Shown in pieces: positions 13,701 through 25,259 of a stretch of 64,000 nt of DNA. Source of the stretch: Whitmania pigra (taxonomy: Eukaryota > Annelida > Clitellata > Hirudinida > Haemopidae); assembly GCA_021613335.1 (NCBI GenBank), contig JAJTWR010000395.1, forward strand, positions 400,001 through 464,000, given 5' to 3'. The first letter of the stretch is position 1, and each line of letters opens with the position of its first letter. The notes under the pieces are model-generated. The model searched no databases. It was not told the DNA's origin and worked only from the letters and a program-made list of their open reading frames with translations. Made by a program: the position numbers and the translations under genes.

Positions 13701-14247
13701 TCTTGCAAATCGACCACAATGTAACTATATTTGTGGTCCTCGCAATAACCGATCCATTCACTGTTCAGGTAATTCGCGTCGAAGAGATTCTTGTAAGCGT
13801 ACTTCTTGTTACACGTATTTGAAGCAGTCATGTCAAGCGCTATGTTCAGAGCGTTCGTTCCTGAAATACAAACATGAGCAACGAAACGCCAATGATTGAG
13901 ACACATCAGCACCTTTATTTTCAGCCTCAACTTGGATCTATATAATACCATAATACCTCAAAATATTCAGAACTTGGATCTATATAATACTATAATACCT
14001 CAAAATATTCAGATCTTGGATCTATATAATATTACAATACCTCAAAATATTCATAACTTGGTTCTATGTAATATCATAATACCTCAAAATATTCAGAACT
14101 TTAATGGAAGAGGCAAATGAAATCGAAATCTAAAAATTGATGAACTTGATAACTATTTTAAATTTACAATTTAAGATTGTTTTAATTGAAATTTTAATTC
14201 ACGAAACCTGTGTGGAAATGAATGAGATTCACAAGCCACAATTTCAT
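10781..14247 (-). CDS. P2: type I membrane receptor, F5/8C-WSC-WSC-EGF-TM with distinct tail (462 aa)
   Basis: Eleven exons: 14247-14208, 13860-13660, 13347-13135, 13060-12921, 12728-12599, 12469-12333, 12177-12042, 11973-11839, 11472-11440, 11074-10993, 10922-10781. Phases close to 463 codons including stop. The chosen start gives a short signal peptide (MKLWLVNLIHFHT) and the right phase-1 donor. The lectin-like domain is 14-151 (CSEYPFELAEIGHGMRVNC). WSC 1 is 152-241 (YRGCF; YCGGEEAYSVYI), WSC 2 is 242-332 (YVGCF; TCGGKSNAAIFS) and EGF-like 333-377. The TM segment is about 398-414 (FLSPLVLILLIGFIV). The 47-residue tail ends SKLQNYGSPQQN and is unrelated to the Lys/Ser tails of P1, P3 and P4. 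Exon 5 uses a GC donor (GCGAGT). The 3' exons are duplicated as P0. Confidence 0.82.
13540..13628. repeat. Short tandem repeat in P2 intron 2, about 30-bp unit x3-4
   Basis: Successive near-identical copies of CTAGTGAAATTTATTAAAAT with a short AT linker, just 5' of exon 3 in gene orientation. Confidence 0.85.
13929..14100. repeat. Minisatellite in P2 intron 1, about 43-bp unit x4
   Basis: Four imperfect copies beginning CTTGGATCTATATAAT and ending CTCAAAATATTCAG. The plus-strand ORF with repeated LDLYNTIIPQNIQ motifs at 13896-14120 is an artefact of this repeat. Confidence 0.9.
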
Positions 14248-15577
14248 GCAAAAGTACCGAATTAAAATGCTATCAACTCTGGTGAACATACGACGTTGTT
14301 TATTTGTATTATCTGGTGAGAACGTTTTGGCTGACTTGTTTTTAATCTTTCTATTCCAGAGCGATGTTTATTTACATTATCAGAATGACGTTTCAAGTCC
14401 TTAATAATGAATGAATGGTAAATAAATTCATTTACTGTTAAAAAATTAATAATCATTAATAAGGTCTCACTAATTTCAAAATAAGGTGGTTTTGTTTGTA
14501 TTTTCTGAAAAATCATGAAATAAAATTATACTCTCGCCAAATTAATCAGTTAACGGCTTTTAGATTTTCACCGAGAAAAATTCTGAAGCGTTTAAGCTGG
14601 TTGAGGTCATTAACTAAAATTAAATAACACTTCGAAAGTTTTAATGAAGATGCAAAAATTTCGTTATAAGTCAGTTATAAGCATCGCCATATTCTTCTTC
14701 AAATATTCAAATTCTTAACGATCAGAAATATTAAGAAATCCAAGCCTACCCTTCCTTTGGAAAACGATGACGTATTCTACGGTGTATAATCCTTTCAAAT
14801 CAGATATTAAAAATGAATATTATTCATTATAAAAAAAATTATATAAGAAACATTATAAATTATTTATAGCTTTATCGCTTATTACCGAAGCGATCAACGA
14901 GCTGTGATATAGTCATGATGTAACCCAATAATTTCCTTATAACTCGCTAAATATAAGTTTAATATAAACAGTTTTTTTTTACATAACATCACTTTATTAT
15001 ATAAGCTATATACGTTCTGTAAATTTTCAAATAAATTTGACAGGTAAAACTTGTAAAATACGCAAAATAGTATTTTAGGGCCACTTGAAAGCCATGAGCC
15101 ATTTATTGCACCCTTACTTAGGTGCAATGTAACTCGAATTTTTGACAGTTGCGCAATCAAAATGACCTTTATGCAAATTTTGAAATTAATTAACGAGAGG
15201 GGAGGATTGACACTTTCAGTCAAACGCTTTATCCGTTCCTCGGGACTTAAAAAGCGATTTGGTACCTAATTTGCACCTAATTTGTTTCTAATTTATACCT
15301 AATTTGTTTCTAATTTATACCTAATTTGTTTCTAATTTATACCTAATTTGTTTCTAATTTATACCTAATTTATTTCTAATTTGTTCCTAATTTGAACCTA
15401 ATTTGTTCCTAATTTGTTCGTATTTGGTTTCTACCCATCCGTTTGCCGTTACTGTGAACTGTTTGCTGTTCAGAAGCAAAAAATCGTTATTTATACAGCA
15501 AAACGATTCCATGCCAGACAGAAGTGTCCGTTACTGTTAGCTGTCTGCACTCATACCTGCCTGCGCTTGAGGATAAC
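14248..15577. other. Spacer upstream of P2 and downstream of P3
   Basis: 14660-15577 is the second copy of the spacer at 1103-2990 but lacks the 880-bp segment 1258-2137. The minisatellite is shortened to 15256-15418. 14248-14650 should contain the P2 promoter and 5' UTR; I see no recognisable motif beyond AT-rich sequence and no credible ORF. Confidence 0.5.
15256..15418. repeat. Short allele of the CCTAATTTG minisatellite
   Basis: About 15 units alternating TTTGTTTCTAA and TTTATACCTAA, homologous to 2436-2832. The flanks on both sides match the other spacer copy, so this is a true length difference between paralogous loci. Confidence 0.88.
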
Positions 15578-15649
15578 ATAACATAACATAACAATTATTT
15601 ATAGTGGTTAAGAAGACCTGGATCTGTGTAATAACCACTCTTTTTAGTC

Positions 15650-18480
15650 CTAATATCCGAATTTACTTAAGTAAATTTTGAATTTATCTATTGTGTCAGC
15701 ATGGATGGTTTCCTTATCTAGTTTATTCCATAAGGAAACCACCCTTGAACTGAAATAATTGTTTTTCAAGTTTCCCGAAGCCTTCCTGTATAATTTACAA
15801 TCGTGCCCTCTAGTAGAAACACTTTTTGTGGCTTCGAAAAACTGTTCAGGCAAAAGGCCTTCCCTTCCCGATAAAATTTTGAATGCCTCGATGAGGTCCC
15901 CTCTATTTCTTCTCTTTTCCAGAGTCGTTAATTTACATCTATTTAATCTTTCCTCGTAACTAAGCTTTCCAAAACCATCTATCATCCTGGTTGCCCTTCT
16001 TTGTACTCTTTCCAACATCTCTACATCCTTCCTCAAATGAGGGTTCCATACTTGCACACAGTACTCAAGGTGTGGCCTTACTAATGCCTTATACAATCTC
16101 AGTATTACATCCTTGTTCCTGCTTACTACTGTTCTCTTTATCATTCCAAGTACTCTGTTTGCTTTTTTAGCAACTTCCATGCACTGTAGAGATGCTTTTC
16201 CATTGTTCTGCATTATTACCCCCAGATCTCTTTCCTGATTTGACTGCTTCAGAATGCTTCCTCCAAATGCATATTCGACTTTCGTGTTTTTGCATCCCAT
16301 ATGCATAATGGAGCATTTGCTTACGTTGAAAAGCATCTGCCAATCTTCTGCCCATTTGAATAACTTGTTAAGATCTTCCTGAAGTGTATCTACATCTTCT
16401 TGCTTGCTGACACTTCTTGCTACTTTGGTGTCGTCAGCAAACTTGGATAACTTAGATCTTATGCCATCATCCAGATCATTTATATATATGCAGAACAGTA
16501 CAGGTCCAAGCACCGATCCTTGTGGGACGCCGCTAAGTACTGGTTGCCACTCTGAATAAATTCCTCCTATGCCTACCTTCTGTCTCCTATCTATCAACCA
16601 GTTTGTAAACCAATGTAATAGTTTGCCTTCAATCCCACATGCACCGAGCTTTTTTTGAAGCCTTTGATGGGGCACCTTGTCAAATGCTTTTGCGAAGTCT
16701 AGGTACACTACATCTACAGCCTTGTCATGATCAACCCACTCATAAATTTCTTCAAAAAACTCAAGTAGGTTGGTAAGACACGATCTGTTCTTAGTAAAAC
16801 CATGTTGGCTCTTTCCAATCACATCGTTTCTTCCAAAAAAAGTTGATACAGCCTCTTTGATCATTCTTTCCATTACCTTGCAAACTATAGAAGTTAAGCT
16901 TACTGGCCTGTAGTTGGATGGCAAACCCCTACTTCCCTTTTTGAATAGAGGAACTACTATTGCATCTTTCCAATCTCTTGGTATTGTTCCTGAATCAAAC
17001 GATTTGACAAATAAGATTGCCAATGCTTCTCCTATAGCTGTTCTTGTCTCATATAGTAGTTTAGGATGTAGGTTGTCTATTCCAGGGCTCTTGTCTACTT
17101 TCAAATTTTCCAGTTGCTTAATTACCCCTGTTTTTGTAACTTTATCTCAATCTGTTGGATTCTCCTTGGCAGTTCTGGTATATTCCCTATTGTTTCTTTA
17201 GTAAAAACTGAACTGAAGTAGCTATTTAATATATTGGCTGTTTCCTCTACTGAATCAACTGTTTGCCCCTCACTATTTTGTAATGGTCCAATTTTGTCCC
17301 TTACTTTTTGTTTACATCTAACGTATCTGAAAAAGCTCTTGCTATCGCTTTTAACATTCTTTGCTAATTTGTTCTCATATTCTAGTAATGCTTTTTTATT
17401 AATTCTGTTTGATGCATTCCTTTGTTTCTGATATTTTTGTTTTAAATCCTTAAGCTCTCTTTCCTCTTCCTCTCCAGATTTTATTTTTGTCATTTCTCGT
17501 AATTTCTTCCATGCTTTATACTTAGCTCTTTTGCATTTGATGACCTCCTTCGTAAGCCATGGCTGTCTTTTCTGAGTTCTGCCTCTGCTTGGGATATATT
17601 TATCTACAACTAGATTTAGCTCTTTCTTGATTATTGCCCAAGCTTCTTCTACATTAGCAGATTCTATTTTTTTAGCTAGGTTTGTTTTCTCTAACTCATT
17701 CCGTATTTTATCATAGTCAGCCTTAAAAAAGTTTTTAGAATCTAGGTTCTCTTTTTTTAAATCCTCGTTGTCTAAATAAATGTTCCATCTGACAACTTGA
17801 TGATCACTTGTTCCAAAGTGTTCACCAACTGTTAGGCCTTCCACTAAGTTCTCATCTGTTGTTAATATCAAATCTAATGTGTTTTTACCTCTTGTGGGAT
17901 CAGTGATGTGCTGGAATAAGAAGTTATCATTTGTTACATTTATAAAGTTTATATCCTCAGGTCTTTCTCCTTCTAAAGTGTTCCAGTTAATATGGTAGTT
18001 AAAGTCACCCATTACTAGCATAAATTCCTTACTGGCTTTGTATAATATCTCATTTAGTCCAGTATCCTCTTTAAAATTTGGTGGCCTGTAGCAAACCCCT
18101 AAAAGAAGTTTGAATTTACCTATGTAAATATCACACCATAAACTCTCTTTAAAGTTTTCATTTTGAAATTCCTTTCTTTCTATTACTTTGATATGATTCT
18201 TAATATAAATTAATACCCCTCCTGCTCCATGTCCATTTTCTTTCTGTCCCTCTCTGTCTTTCCTTAACATCTCATAGCCATCAATTGCTAGCTCAGAGTT
18301 TTGAATACTTTCTTTTGCCCAAGACTCAGTAATGCCAATTATATCTGGCTCCTCCGTATCGACAATTAGCTCGAGTTCTGTCCTTTTAGTCTTACTAACT
18401 ATACTTCTAGCATTGGCATAAACACATTTCAGAACTCTTACTCTGTCTATATTCTTACTTAAATGATTAATTTCTAATCT
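15650..18480 (-). pseudogene. LINE ORF2: endonuclease-reverse transcriptase with one frameshift
   Basis: The open frame starts within the ORF1 stop (no ATG until about 18270) and shows an APE-type endonuclease: VYANARSIVSK, GITESWAK, VLIYIKNHIKV, MGDFNYHINW and the terminal SDHQVV. A 1-nt frameshift lies near 17140-17148. The downstream frame (17104 to 15650, 484 aa) carries the reverse transcriptase: [61 protein letters not shown] and the catalytic FADDTKVA. A C-terminal LEYCVQVWNPHL and LERVQRRATRMI region follows. Apart from the single shift it appears complete, so the copy is recent. Confidence 0.88.
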
Positions 18481-19364
18481 TACCTCCTCCTCAGCTTTTC
18501 CAGCTTCATGTTGCCTGGTTGGCCCTTCACTCTGAAAATGTAGTCCCCCGACTGATCTTCAGCTTGCTTTTTCTTCGCCTCTTCCAACAATTTCTTGCAT
18601 TGCTCTCTTTCTGCTTTAGTCAAATCATGGCAGACAGAGATGCCTTTGAATTTTCTTTCTGCAGTTCGTAATTTTGGAAGTGAGTGGTTCTTTGATTCTC
18701 TTTCCCTAAATTGAATCATTAGTGGCCTTACCTCCTTTGTATCCTTACCTATCCTGAATACACTTTTGATGTCACTACTATCACATTTTACACCAAGTAC
18801 ATTGTTGATGAAATGCATAGCAGTGTCTCTATCCTCAGTTTTCTGTTCTGGCTCACTTTTAGCTTTGCTTTCTTCGAGCCTGTACAGTATAATGTTGTTC
18901 CTTCTCTTTTCTCTTTCGACTTCCTCCTGAGCAATGATTTTTGCTGTACTGATTTTTTTGTCCACAACTTGTACTCTGTCTTCAATTGTTTTCAATTTTG
19001 CATCTACTCTTTTCTTTACAATTTCTGTCCATGCAAGACCCTTGCTTTTAGTACCAGCTTCGGCTGTCATGTCAGCCTTGACTGAGACAAGTAAGCTCTC
19101 TACTTTCTCCTCCAGCTTTGAAACTTTATTTTCCACAAGATCTCCTCCTACTTTGCCGCTTTCTATAGTCTCCAACTTTTTTTCGAACAACTCGATTTTG
19201 TGACTTTGTTCCTTATTGATACCTATGAGTTGTTCGAGTCTTTCGACGACGTCTTTCATTCGCACACAGTTCTTGCAAATTTGGTTTAGATTCAAACCCT
19301 CGACACTTCCATACATTTCGCATTCTTGGCATTTTTTAAAATCTTTAAAACTTCTCGTAGTCAT
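18480..19364 (-). CDS. LINE ORF1: coiled-coil nucleic-acid-binding protein (294 aa)
   Basis: This ORF is intact. Near the N-terminus are paired cysteine motifs (CQECEMYG and ICKNCVRM, residues about 13-34), a possible zinc knuckle. A long coiled coil follows (about 37-160, heptads in the LEEKVESLL region). A basic block EREKRRNNIILYRLEES comes next, then a compact C-terminal domain (FRIGKDTKEVRPLMIQF) typical of LINE ORF1 proteins of invertebrate CR1/jockey-type elements. The product would bind the element RNA as an RNP chaperone. The stop codon overlaps the open frame of ORF2 (-1 frame), so ORF2 is probably made by reinitiation or frameshift. Confidence 0.85.
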   Translation of the reverse strand: MTTRSFKDFKKCQECEMYGSVEGLNLNQICKNCVRMKDVVERLEQLIGINKEQSHKIELFEKKLETIESGKVGGDLVENKVSKLEEKVESLLVSVKADMTAEAGTKSKGLAWTEIVKKRVDAKLKTIEDRVQVVDKKISTAKIIAQEEVEREKRRNNIILYRLEESKAKSEPEQKTEDRDTAMHFINNVLGVKCDSSDIKSVFRIGKDTKEVRPLMIQFRERESKNHSLPKLRTAERKFKGISVCHDLTKAEREQCKKLLEEAKKKQAEDQSGDYIFRVKGQPGNMKLEKLRRR

Positions 19365-19559
19365 TTTAGCGAAACTTTCACTAACCCTCTAAACCCTCTA
19401 ATTACTCTAAATTCGATTTTTATGCAGTCTTTCATTGTATTATAAAATATTTCTTACACCAGTTATTTTGTTTTCAATGTCCAATTAAGCATTACTTTCT
19501 AAATGTTATTTTTTATTGTCTTTATTGTCTCTTTTCATTAAATCTTTCTTCTCAACTTT

Positions 19560-22500
19560 TTATTTCTTTGAGTCTTTCTTAGCTCTAGAAACTTTGCTAG
19601 TAGATTTCTTAGCTCCGGTATCTTTTTTAGAGGCAGCAGCAGATTCTTTCTTTGTGAGTCTTTTGGCAATGGTGTCTCTCCTGGTGTATCTCTTAGCCGT
19701 ACCTTCGCGCAATGATTCTGCGGTTTCAGTACTTTCGGTTCCTTTTTGGGGAATCGAGCATCTGTCAAATAATGGAAACATTTCGTAATTGTTTTTTTTT
19801 AACTTAAGATTTAATGAAGATTGGATCAGACCGTTAAATTACGTAAAGCAAAATAAGATAATTCGGAACTAACAAAAGCAAACATCCAAGGGTTATGACT
19901 GCTAGAAAAGGCATCATAAAGGGAAGATATTCTCTTAGTTTTCGGCGGAAATGAAAAAAATTTTCAAAAAAATCAGATTCATCGCCTGAAAAAATTTAAT
20001 ATATTTAGGGATGTAAATTTAAAATCAAATTAATGATTCATGTTTGATCTTTGCATAACATTTATATCATGTTCATAATGTCAGTTATTTATTAATTTAC
20101 ATATATTTTCATTAATTAAATTTAGTTTGTTTAAAAATAATCGTCGCTTGGAAGGTTGGATTACTGGGCATGGTAAAGTTTTCACGTTCACCTGGATTGA
20201 AAATAAAAATTAATTAATTAATAAATATTTAAAGAAACGAATAGTTTTTTATAATTATATATACATTATGGTGCCACTCAAATATATGAGCTAAATATTT
20301 TTAACATTTTAAATTTTCATTTAAATATATTAATATTAATTGGTCGCTCAATAAGGTCAACATTTTCAAAATTTGATTTTTTTTGTAAAATTTGGTTTTT
20401 TGGTTAAAGTGGTTTCGTCATCATCGAACTAAAATGAATTTCTAATTAGGCATTTATTGCACTCTATTACCTATATGTATATAATAATATTATTTGACAC
20501 TCATATTAATCCCATACGTTCGAACATTTTTGGTCCATGATCACCATTAACAGTGTACTGGGATGCAAAAAGTTGTTTGCTTTAAGACCAAAGATATGAG
20601 CTTATCTTGCAATTCTGGTACCAGGAAATGGAGCAATGACATGTAAGCTTCCAGTAATGGAACTAAGTATTGCAATGATGTCTAAAACACTGATGGGACC
20701 ATCTAGCAAACCAATCATAAAGTTGTTCCAAAGATTCATTGAATATTGGAGCTCAATTGAAAAGTCTAGGTTTGAAAGTCTACTAGATGTGGATTTTAAC
20801 GCACCTGCCCTAATGCCTGTTATGGGTGACATTATTCGCTTTATTTGGCATTAACTAACAGAGTTTCAACCCAGAGAATTTTTATCAGAGACTTGATTAT
20901 CAGGAGCTTCTTAAGCCATCGCTGTTATTTCTCGGAGCTGAGCTCAGTAGAGGTGTACACATTCAGGCTCTCAGGTCATGCCATCGGACATGTTGGATAT
21001 CAAAACTGATTTACAACCTTAAAACGTATATGTTTTGATCTTCAGCTACACAGGAGTTGTCATCTCTTGGCTTCAGCAATTTTGTAATGAAAGTTTAACT
21101 GAAAGCCTGGTTTATATTTCCATGTGCTTGATCTCATCCACAGAATGATAATATTATGTAAGTTAAAAAGCTTCAAAACATAAATGAAACTGTGGCTAAT
21201 GTGTAATTAAATCATTATCTGGACAAATGATCGAATGTGGTGTTTAAGTGAAGTCCTAGTGGGTTTAGCATTCTCTGACGAAGTAAGCCATGGATGTGGT
21301 ACTGCAGTCGCTAAAGGAATAGTTTTAATGTAAGAGTTCTAACAACTCAAGAAAAACAGAAACAGTTTCTATCGCAAGTGATAGAAAAACATTGCCATGA
21401 CTTTGTAATTCCTAACAAGTCCGCCCTTATTGTTACAGCAACAAACGTTCTTATAAGGATCTTATACACTATATTTTCAGAACTATCAGACTTACAATAG
21501 ACATCAGTAGATGATAATATGCGTAAATCATTTCAATTTAAGTAACTAAATTGAAGTTATTGCGTCGAACTTCTGATTTTTGAAGTATTTGTCGGTCAAC
21601 AATTCAACCTAATCATTTAAAACTTTGTCAAAGTTGAACAACCAGTAAATGTTACTAGAAAACAATAACAATTTGCAAGACTTTCTTATTTTGTATTACG
21701 AACACATTTGGGGTGGGGACAAGAAATTAAAAGAAATTAATTTTGAGTGGCATCTTAATATATATTAGAAGTTTATATATATATACCAACATTCCTATAT
21801 TTTTACATTTAAACGTATTATTATTATTATTATTGTTATATAAATTATATATAACTTCCAATAGAAATGATGAAATACATACTTTCGTCAATGATCTCAA
21901 TGCAGTAGTTGCCCGTGTAGCCAGGTTGGCAAGCGTTACACATCCCAAAGACATCGTACGTAGAATTGCACATGAGAAACTCAGGACACGACAGAACACT
22001 TAATAATCCCTGTTTGCATGCTGAAACGGCAAATGAAGAATTTACATTTGCTAACCAAGGTCAAGTAGATATTCTGGTACCCTAAGCAGAGCTACCACGG
22101 GTCCCCTAGGTTAATTTGGTAATGTAAAAACATAAAAATATTAAAAAACCCATGCGTGTCCAAAGAGTTGCAAGACACTAGATACATATCCCCCCTCTTT
22201 ACCCTTTTGGCAGCCCTGGCTTCCAATATTAAAACATAGTTACTGGAATAAATAGCGAGATATCGCGAGCCTCCGCAGGTAATTGAATTGTTGCCGGAGC
22301 ATGGTGAGTCGCAATCTGATGACACCACTTTGGTTTCGGTCGGCAATATTGAGTTATCACAAACGCAGAAATCTCCGGCCTTTGAATAGTTTGATTATTT
22401 TTTAAAATTCGCAACATTATTATTCCTGTACGAACTTATTTTAAAGTCGTTGTTTGACGCTATATTTAGTTGTTTTTTTTTTTTATAAAAACTCATACTA

Positions 22501-25259
22501 CTTGCCTGTAGCTTCGCGTATTTGAAATCACTACATCGATGCAAGCATTTTAAGACCGTCATGTTGCCTGTAATTGTTGGTTTAATTGTAAGCTTATTTT
22601 TGACCTCGTAACATCCATTATACCAAGGAAGTGGAGGTTTAACTGTCAATAAAATGATGGCGTAACATTTATAATAATTAATAAATAATTAACTAATGTC
22701 ATTATTAACAAATATTATTAATAATAAAAATTAATTTATAAGACGCTGTGCGTCTGTTATCCAGCCTTTATGATGTTCTAAAATATATATCTGGTCATTT
22801 ATTACATGCATATATATTACACTACAATATTATTTCTAAAATATATATAATGCATAATGTATATATATATACATATGTAATCATTTATTACACGTTTATT
22901 AAACTATAATTCGTTATCTTGTGCTAGTTTATGGGGTTAATGTTCAAAACAACGACCAATAAGAACTTGCCTACGTAAACTGAATAACTACTCTCGCTTC
23001 CACAATATCTGCCATCGCATTTCTGAGAGCAAACCTCTAAAGAAATTTCTTCATCATGGTTTAGGTTATCATCACAACCGCAGTACAAGTTTGCCTTTCA
23101 AAAATGTAATGAAGTCAAATCACTAACAATTCATGAAATATGTTTATTATTTTAAAACCCCTGGTTAGACCAAGTAATTAACTGTCCTTGACAAATTTTA
23201 GTATTAACTCCTAAGTCATACAGAAGTCAGCTTAGAACCTTAGTTCCAAAAAATGAATATCCTTCCCTCAAGCATTTATGATGGCACTCTATGAAATCAA
23301 GAACCACAGATGAGGAACCAAAGTTTAAAAAACAGCCTCTGTAAATTAAAACGTTTCTTATGTCAGGTAGTTCTGTGGCTGAAATTAAAAATTTATTGCA
23401 AGGTTATTATAAGAAGCATCATAAGCAAGGAAAACTTGCCTAGAGTAAGCAACTCAATTTCTGCGATGTCGAAACCTTTGTTGTAATGAGAATTCAATTG
23501 GACTTCTGTAAATAATTTGTGCGTGGGTTCACAGTTCATTCTCATGGCTTGACCTGGCTGCGGCATATCGAACGGATATTCAGAACACAATGTCTTTTTT
23601 TCACCGTACTCTTCTAGGTTTCTGAACTGAACTTCAAAGTAGTTTAATTGCTCGGCTTTATTTCCTGCAGGTGGACGTAAATTAGGATTGCGTTACAAAC
23701 TCTGCTGAGAATGTTTGAGTGATTCCTTATTATCCGGATTTTTTTAATAAAATGAACCCTTTATCACCTAGTTTCTTATAATCCATATAACAAATTTATT
23801 TTCAAATAGCCATATATAACGATCTTAAGATTGTTAGAGGTAAGGAATTTTATTCGCTCACAATATCTGGAATCCAGAAACGTTCGAAAGATTACAACGA
23901 GCTCAATAACAACTTGCTACTGGCAAGAATACCATTATGCCTCGTTGAAACATGTCGCTGACGAATATGCTACTCTCCTCAATAGAAAGTTGTTCATCCT
24001 CGACAAACATGCCCCAATCAAGAAGCAGAAGAAGACCGTATGGGTCAGTACCCTAACAACCACATTTCTCATGTAGTTATAGAGGCTAAGAAACGTTACC
24101 GACGTCTGGAACGTCTATATACAGTGCACAAAGATTGCTAAACAAATACAGAGATCGGAAATCGGGGAGGCAGAAGGAGATTTCTGGTGATCAAAACAAA
24201 ATCATCTAATAGAGAATTGAAAAAAAGGGAAAGACGCAAGCAGCGACAAAAACTCGAGTGTCTGATGAGAAAAAACATCACGAAGGGTGCACAGTAAGTT
24301 CTCAGCGAGGATTACGGTGAGGAGCAGAAACAAATTCCTCACGAGATGCTAGTTGAATATTGAAGACAGATATTTTAAAAAGATTCAGTTATAGATGACA
24401 GACCCGTAATACCATGCTGTGACCCGTTCGAGGACCTTAAACATCATGATGTGGTTTGATATTGACTGTTTTTCGAGAATCAGTTTTAGGGATGAGTAAA
24501 ATGTTTCAAAAGTATTAATATTATTATTATTGTTGTTGTTATTATTATATTTGTTTTCAACTATTGGATTATGTGATAGATTTCATCTAAAAAACTTAAT
24601 GCAAATTTATCTCATAGATTTCATTGGAGAAGCATACATGATATATCCAATAAAAAGTGGTACTGGGCAAAACGAGAAGCGAAAGTAGATAAATTTACTG
24701 GTTCCGTGGTAGACGATAACATGTTGTATGGAATACTCTTCTATCAAATCGATTTTTAAGAATGAATGTTCGATATCTAAACACTTTCCGTTCCAATATT
24801 CACTGTTCGAGAAACTCGTGTCGCCATCGAATACTATTTTTGACATTTCGTGAACATTACAGTATTTTCCACTCCTGTTGAAGGCTATGTTGACAGCGAA
24901 TGCCTCTAAAATTTGGACAGTAAATATAACGCTTGTTATTTATCAGTCAATTTTTATTCGAAAAACAGCTTCAGTAATTGAAAAATAGATATTCTGTCTA
25001 AATTTCTAAGTTATTTTATTAATTACTGATGTATATTATTATATTTAATCACTGAATGGCATGAGTTACTTATCTCGTTAACTGATAAACAGGGATTTTG
25101 AAAAGTAAATAAGAATAGGAATGATTAGTAAATAATAAAAAGCTAGAACAATTAACTCTTTTTAATCTTTTTGAAGTTAGGAAATTGACCCAACCGACCT
25201 GCAAATAATTGAATGAGATAAAGAAGTCCAAAAGTCTTGTGAAAATTGTCATCTGGCAT
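19560..25259 (-). CDS. P3: type I membrane receptor, P1 paralogue with mosaic ancestry (502 aa)
   Basis: Eleven exons: 25259-25199, 24905-24699, 23664-23440, 23378-23239, 23094-22971, 22642-22506, 22379-22244, 22020-21883, 20191-20165, 19985-19874, 19761-19560. All lengths equal those of P1 except the last exon, which is 30 bp (in frame) shorter. The domain plan is as in P1: signal peptide 1-20, F5/8C-like 21-164, WSC 165-252 and 253-343, EGF-like 344-389, TM about 418-436, Lys/Ser tail to 502. GC donors occur after exons 3, 5 and 6. Exons 1-3 and intron 2 resemble P4 more than P1 (NGKCLDIEHSF; IELLTLG), while exons 4-11 and the introns resemble P1, including the same transposon relic in intron 8. 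Confidence 0.85.
20480..21540 (+). mobile_element. Decayed transposon-associated gene in P3 intron 8 (copy 2)
   Basis: Nearly base-for-base copy of 4100-5160, including the 72-codon fragment at 20636-20854. The flanking introns are also near-identical, apart from a 12-bp indel near 21648. It therefore arrived by segmental duplication or gene conversion and is not an independent insertion. Confidence 0.6.
23820..24510 (+). mobile_element. LINE relic in P3 intron 2
   Basis: Short remnants of the same relic as in P1 and P4: the linker near 23948-24030 (HVADEYATLLNRKL; KHAPIKKQ) and IEAKKRYRRLERLY near 24075. From 24150 to 24420 it shares with P4 (35650-35935) a block that P1 lacks. Confidence 0.65.

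Larger units (their letters stand above)
15578..19382 (-). mobile_element. Near full-length non-LTR retrotransposon (LINE, CR1/L2/jockey-like group), 3.8 kb
   Basis: It encodes ORF1 (coiled coil) and ORF2 (endonuclease plus reverse transcriptase) on the minus strand. The 3' end is a short ATAAC tandem tail (15573-15592 on the plus strand), as in CR1-like elements with microsatellite tails. The paralogous spacer at 2981-2995 preserves the empty site (GGATAACCCTCTAAACC), so both ends are placed within a few bases. A 3-bp AAC duplication is possible but cannot be told from the tail repeat. Only about 18 bp precede the ORF1 start, so the 5' end may be slightly truncated. One frameshift in ORF2 is the only lesion I see, so the insertion is young. 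Clade assignment is by eye. Confidence 0.9.

Noticed and set aside
13634..13951. Alternative P2 start inside intron 1 running into the lectin exon without splicing
   Set aside because: The hydrophobic stretch is weak, and a separate 40-bp exon (14247-14208) with a good signal peptide and phase-1 donor matches the family structure.
15759..17431. Plus-strand ORFs within the LINE
   Set aside because: Antisense shadows of ORF2, which has clear endonuclease and reverse transcriptase motifs.
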